Source: Streptomyces vinaceus (lineage in GTDB: Bacteria > Actinomycetota > Actinomycetes > Streptomycetales > Streptomycetaceae). From it: a stretch of 64,000 bases of DNA. A model generated the notes under the pieces. It was not told where the DNA came from. It saw only the letters and a program-made list of their open reading frames with translations, and ran no database searches. The position numbers were made by a program, and so were the translations under genes. The stretch covers positions 5,831,501-5,895,500 of the forward strand of contig NZ_CP023692.1 in the NCBI RefSeq assembly GCF_008704935.1, given 5' to 3'. The stretch's first letter is position 1. The number at the start of each line of letters is the position of its first letter. Below are positions 59,711-64,000 of this stretch, one piece after another.

Positions 59711-60630
59711 GTAACGAGGAGTGGGTCCCGCTGGCACACCGGGTACCGGATCTGGGGGCGCTGGAGCTGCTGCTCGAAGTCGCCCGGGTCGGCAGCCTGA
59801 GCGGCGCGGCCAAGCGCATGGGCATCACCCAGCCCGCCGCGAGCAGCAGGATCCGGGCCATGGAGACGCGGCTGGGCGTCGCGCTGGTGGACCGCTCGCC
59901 GCGCGGGTCGACCCTGACGGCCGAGGGGGCCCTGGTCACGGACTGGGCGCGGCGCGTGGTGGAGGCGGCGGAGGCCTTGGACGCCGGGGCGCAGGCGCTG
60001 CGCGGTCGGCGGGACTCGCGGCTGCGGGTGGCCGCCAGCATGACCATCGCGGAGTACCTGCTGCCGGGGTGGCTGATCGCGCTGCGCGGGCAGCGGCCGG
60101 GGACGGCGGTGTCGCTGCACGCGGGGAACTCGGCCGTGGTCGCGGAGCGGGTACTGGCCCATGAGGCGGACCTGGGCTTCGTGGAGGGGCTCTCGGTGCC
60201 CGAGGGACTGGATTCGGCGGTGATCGCGCAGGACCGGCTGGTGGTGGCGGTGGCGCCGGGGCACGCCTGGGCGCGGCGCTCCAAGGGGGTGACGGCCGCC
60301 GAGCTGGCGGCGACGCCGCTGATCCTGCGGGAGCGGGGTTCGGGGACCCGGCAGGTGCTCGACGCGGCGCTGGCGGGGAGCGGGGGGCTGGCGGCCCCGC
60401 TGCTGGAGCTGGCCTCGACGACGGCGGTGAAGGCGGCGGCGCTGAGCGGAGCGGGCCCGTGCGTGCTGTCCGAGCTGGCGCTGGGGGAGGAGCTGGCGGC
60501 GCGGCGGCTGGTCGAGGTCCCGGTGACGGGGGCGGCGCTCGGGCGGGCCCTGCGGGCGGTGTGGCCGGTGGGCAACAGGCCGGCGGGCCCGGCCCGCGAC
60601 CTGCTGTCGCTGACGCGGGCCCGCCCCTGA
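59707..60630 (+). CDS. LysR-family transcription regulator
   Basis: A 307-residue regulator. Winged helix-turn-helix at about 16-75 (ALELLLEVARVGSLSGAAKRM followed by ITQPAASSRIRAMETRLG), then the two-lobe effector domain (about 105-300, LRVAASMTIAEYLLPGWL). Homologues of this subtype control transport or oxidation of small anions (for example CysB/CbbR-like). Divergent from the TDT transporter gene with 70 bases between, so that gene is its likely target. Confidence 0.9.
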   Translation: MGNEEWVPLAHRVPDLGALELLLEVARVGSLSGAAKRMGITQPAASSRIRAMETRLGVALVDRSPRGSTLTAEGALVTDWARRVVEAAEALDAGAQALRGRRDSRLRVAASMTIAEYLLPGWLIALRGQRPGTAVSLHAGNSAVVAERVLAHEADLGFVEGLSVPEGLDSAVIAQDRLVVAVAPGHAWARRSKGVTAAELAATPLILRERGSGTRQVLDAALAGSGGLAAPLLELASTTAVKAAALSGAGPCVLSELALGEELAARRLVEVPVTGAALGRALRAVWPVGNRPAGPARDLLSLTRARP

Positions 60631-60697
60631 GCCGCGGTCCTCGACCGGTCACCCGGCACGGCCGGCGCGCGCCGGGTGAGCCGGGCGGGCCGGTCCG

Positions 60698-61402
60698 TCA
60701 GGCCGGGACCGCCGCGGTGAGGGCGGCCGCTTCGACCAGCGCGGACATCACGCGGGTGTCCTTGTCGCGCTCCGGGTGCCACTGGACGCCCAGGACCCAG
60801 TGCGCCGGGTCGGGCAGTTCGATGGCCTCGACCGTGCCGTCGACCGCGTGCGCCGAGGCGATCAGGCCCGCGCCGAGGCGGTCCACGGCCTGGTGGTGGT
60901 AGGTCGGCACCTCCGCCTCCTCCGGGACCAGGGCCGCGTACCGGGTGCCCCCGACCGGCCGGACCGGGTGCCAGGACATGACGCCCGGTCCGACCGCATG
61001 GCCGTCGATGTGCTGGACCAGCGTGCCGCCCAGGGCCACGTTCAGCGCCTGCATGCCCCGGCAGATGCCCAGCACCGGCAGCCCCGCCGCCAGGGCCGCC
61101 CCGATCAGGGCGAGTTCCCACTCGTCCCGTACGGTCGCGGGAGCGCCCGTACGGGGGTCCCGGTCGGCCCCGTAGCGGACCGGGTCCACATCGGGGCCGC
61201 CCGCGACGACCAGGCCGTCCAGCCGGCTCAGCACCTCCGCCGCCGAACCGGGTTCGTCCGGCGGGAGCAGCACGGCCGCGCCGCCCGCCGCCTGGACGAG
61301 TTCGTAGTACCCGGTGGGGACGAGGGACGTCGGTACGTCCCACACCCCGTATCGGGTGGATTCCTCCACGTAGGTCGTGATGCCGATGAGCGGCCTGGGC
61401 AC
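60698..61402 (-). CDS. class I glutamine amidotransferase-like gamma-glutamyl hydrolase (PuuD type)
   Basis: A 234-residue cytoplasmic hydrolase of peptidase family C26. The nucleophile Cys114 lies in GICRGMQALNVALGG; His209 and Glu211 (VQWHPERD) complete the triad. Family members cleave gamma-glutamyl bonds, for example gamma-glutamyl-GABA in putrescine catabolism. Next to a GlnA4-like synthetase it probably hydrolyses a gamma-glutamylated amine intermediate. GTG 61402 has GGAGG seven bases upstream; the ORF extends further but overlaps the permease gene. It lies 31 bases after the permease and is likely co-transcribed. Confidence 0.9.
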   Translation of the reverse strand: MPRPLIGITTYVEESTRYGVWDVPTSLVPTGYYELVQAAGGAAVLLPPDEPGSAAEVLSRLDGLVVAGGPDVDPVRYGADRDPRTGAPATVRDEWELALIGAALAAGLPVLGICRGMQALNVALGGTLVQHIDGHAVGPGVMSWHPVRPVGGTRYAALVPEEAEVPTYHHQAVDRLGAGLIASAHAVDGTVEAIELPDPAHWVLGVQWHPERDKDTRVMSALVEAAALTAAVPA

Positions 61403-61433
61403 GCTGCCACCTCCAGGGGATGGGGAACGGGGG

Positions 61434-62903
<1,470 letters not shown>

Positions 62904-62920
62904 GTGCGCTCCTGCCTAGG

Positions 62921-62946
62921 GCAATGGTTGTGGGGCGTACCTTTGT
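62921..62946. promoter_or_regulatory. candidate FadR-type operator, permease side
   Basis: GCAATGGTT-N8-TACCTT, with GGT/ACC dyad symmetry, is repeated at 63783-63805 with the same 8-base spacer. It is 18 bases upstream of the permease start codon, in the gap between the permease and regulator genes. Confidence 0.5.
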
Positions 62947-63013
62947 CGTAGGGGAGTGGACTGCGCAAGACCCCTGCGTTAAACAGGGGTTACGAAAAGC
63001 TCACGGACACGAC

Positions 63014-63760
63014 CTAGGCGAGGAAGCCGCGCAGCAGGGCCGCCGTTCCGCAGCAGTGCTCGCGCATCACCTCGCGCGCCGCGTCCGGGTGGCGTTCCAG
63101 CACCGCCTCCACGAGCGCGCTGTGCTGCTGCTGCGAGTGCTCCAGGTTGCGCACCAGCAGCGGGATGCAGTCCAGCAGGTCGTTCACGGTGGCCCGGACG
63201 GCGGCGTACTGGGCCGTGAGGGTGGCCGATCCGGCGAGTTCGCACAGGGTGAGGTGGAACAGGGTGTCCTGGCGGCGGTAGTCGCCCAGCTGGGCGTCGT
63301 GGGTGGCGGCCAGCGCGCCGAGCAGCCGCTCGGAGCCCTCCTCCGTCAGCCCCTGGGAGGCGCACAGTCCGGCCGCGCCCACCTCCAGGACCTCGCGGAA
63401 CCGCAGGACGTCCTCGATGTCCACCCCCACCACGCGCCGGCGCAGCTCGTCCTCGGCGCCGCCGGCCGGGGTGTCGGGGCGGGGGAGCACGAACGTTCCG
63501 CCGTACCGCCCGCGCCGGGCCTCCACCAGGCCCTGGTCCTGGAGCACCTTCAGCACCTCGCGCAGGGTGACCCGGCTGATCCCCATCCGCTCCGCCAGCT
63601 CCCGCTCGGGCGGCAGCCGTTCGCCGCCCGGCACCAGACCCAGCCGGACCACCTGGAGGATCTGCTCCAGGGCCTCCTCGAAACCGTTGCCCGCCCGCAC
63701 CTGCCGCAGTACCGGATTCAGCCGCGCGATCGCGCCGCCTTCGCTCGCCGTGTCGGTCAT
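63014..63760 (-). CDS. FadR/GntR-family regulator
   Basis: A 248-residue transcription factor. Winged helix at about 28-95 (GGERLPPERELAERMGISR, TLREVLKVLQDQG) and an all-helical FCD domain (about 105-240) with FREVLEVGAAG, LFHLTLCELAG and EHSQQQHSALVEAV, which supply the Asp/His metal or ligand site of the subfamily. ATG 63760 follows GGGGAGGAG. It lies between the permease and glutamine synthetase genes and most probably controls both through the repeated GCAATGGTT motif. Confidence 0.9.
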   Translation of the reverse strand: MTDTASEGGAIARLNPVLRQVRAGNGFEEALEQILQVVRLGLVPGGERLPPERELAERMGISRVTLREVLKVLQDQGLVEARRGRYGGTFVLPRPDTPAGGAEDELRRRVVGVDIEDVLRFREVLEVGAAGLCASQGLTEEGSERLLGALAATHDAQLGDYRRQDTLFHLTLCELAGSATLTAQYAAVRATVNDLLDCIPLLVRNLEHSQQQHSALVEAVLERHPDAAREVMREHCCGTAALLRGFLA

Positions 63761-63782
63761 CTCGGCTCCTCCCCTTCCCAAG

Positions 63783-63808
63783 CAATGGTTCTGTTCAATA
63801 CCTTAGGC
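63783..63808. promoter_or_regulatory. candidate FadR-type operator, glnA4 side
   Basis: GCAATGGTT-N8-TACCTT, the partner of the site at 62921. TACCTT (63800-63805) could also be the -10 of the downstream synthetase gene, in which case repressor and RNA polymerase would compete. Confidence 0.5.
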
Positions 63809-63837
63809 GTTCTCGGCTCACCGAAGGAGAGATTCCA

Positions 63838-64000
63838 GTGGTAGACCGCAAGCCCCCGCTCGCCCCCGAGGAGCTCCGCGCCCTCGTGGCGGGCGGAGAG
63901 ATCGACACCGTCGTCCTGGCCTTCCCCGACATGCAGGGGCGCCTCCAGGGCAAGCGGTTCGCCGCCCAGTTCTTCCTCGACGAGGTCCTCGCCCACGGCA
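63838..64000 (+). CDS. glnA4: GlnA4-like glutamine synthetase-family protein, N-terminal part
   Basis: The first 54 codons of a gene cut by the window end. VVDRKPPLAPEELRALVAG, then DTVVLAFPDMQGRLQGKRFAAQFF, match the start of the type I glutamine-synthetase-like proteins of Streptomyces; I recall this position as GlnA4 (SCO1613), reported as a gamma-glutamylethanolamide synthetase. The neighbouring ethanolamine-type permease and gamma-glutamyl hydrolase fit that role. GTG 63838 follows GAAGGAGA. The catalytic residues lie outside the window. Confidence 0.8.
   Translation, partial: MVDRKPPLAPEELRALVAGGEIDTVVLAFPDMQGRLQGKRFAAQFFLDEVLAHG

Overview
The window is high-GC (about 72% by eye) actinobacterial DNA. 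Chaplins, a mycothiol ligase, a GylR-controlled glycerol operon, a Pup-proteasome locus and many GTG starts all point to a Streptomyces (or very close relative) chromosome. Gene content and order match what I recall of the conserved core around SCO1613-SCO1675 of S. coelicolor, read in the opposite direction. I see no insertion sequence, prophage, CRISPR array, rRNA or tRNA. About 57 protein genes are annotated, two of them cut by the window ends (an M20 peptidase on the left and a GlnA4-like glutamine synthetase on the right).

Layout, left to right. (1) 0-2.5 kb: end of an M20 peptidase, a short chaplin, and a long sortase-anchored chaplin whose second half is a collagen-like X-P-G repeat; then two small conserved genes. 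(2) 2.5-11.3 kb: a RecD2-like protein with all its ATPase motifs eroded, coupled to an aldo/keto reductase; an LLM-type flavin/F420 oxidoreductase; a ferritin-like protein; CorA; then the uncharacterised actinobacterial trio of phosphomutase-like protein, DUF3090 protein and PI-kinase-like protein. (3) 11.3-13.7 kb: mshC and a PAC2 protein. (4) 13.7-19 kb: glycerol genes glpF-glpK-glpD with the IclR-type regulator gylR upstream. (5) 19-32.5 kb: metH, a HAD phosphatase, two paralogous solute-binding lipoproteins without a permease, an orphan response regulator, a RecB/Cas4-like Fe-S nuclease, an M50 site-2 protease, trmI, a small secreted protein and a ferredoxin.

(6) 32.7-46.4 kb: the Pup-proteasome region: arc (ATPase ring), dop (depupylase), pup, a phage-like endonuclease VII, prcB and prcA (20S core), a LacI regulator with a divergent MFS exporter, pafA (Pup ligase), two FKBP isomerases, and pafB-pafC (WYL regulators). 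(7) 46.5-52.5 kb: two small proteins, tatA-tatC, a lipid-kinase-like protein and a Ski2/Mtr4-like helicase. (8) 52.5-60.6 kb: RluA-type pseudouridine synthase, a beta-lactamase-like serine hydrolase, a siderophore-interacting reductase under an iron box, a stand-alone 5'-3' exonuclease, an XRE-cupin regulator coupled to an unusual metal-receptor protein, and a TDT transporter divergent from a LysR regulator. (9) 60.7-64 kb: an ethanolamine/gamma-glutamyl cluster: class I glutamine amidotransferase hydrolase, ethanolamine-type permease, FadR-type regulator and GlnA4-like synthetase, with a shared candidate operator in both intergenic regions.

Recurring features are strong hairpins between most transcription units, four-base GTGA overlaps in coupled pairs, and at least six genes whose start codon lies only 6 nt after a TAnnnT -10 hexamer, suggesting leaderless mRNAs. 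Functions come from recognised motifs and family knowledge; no database search was run.
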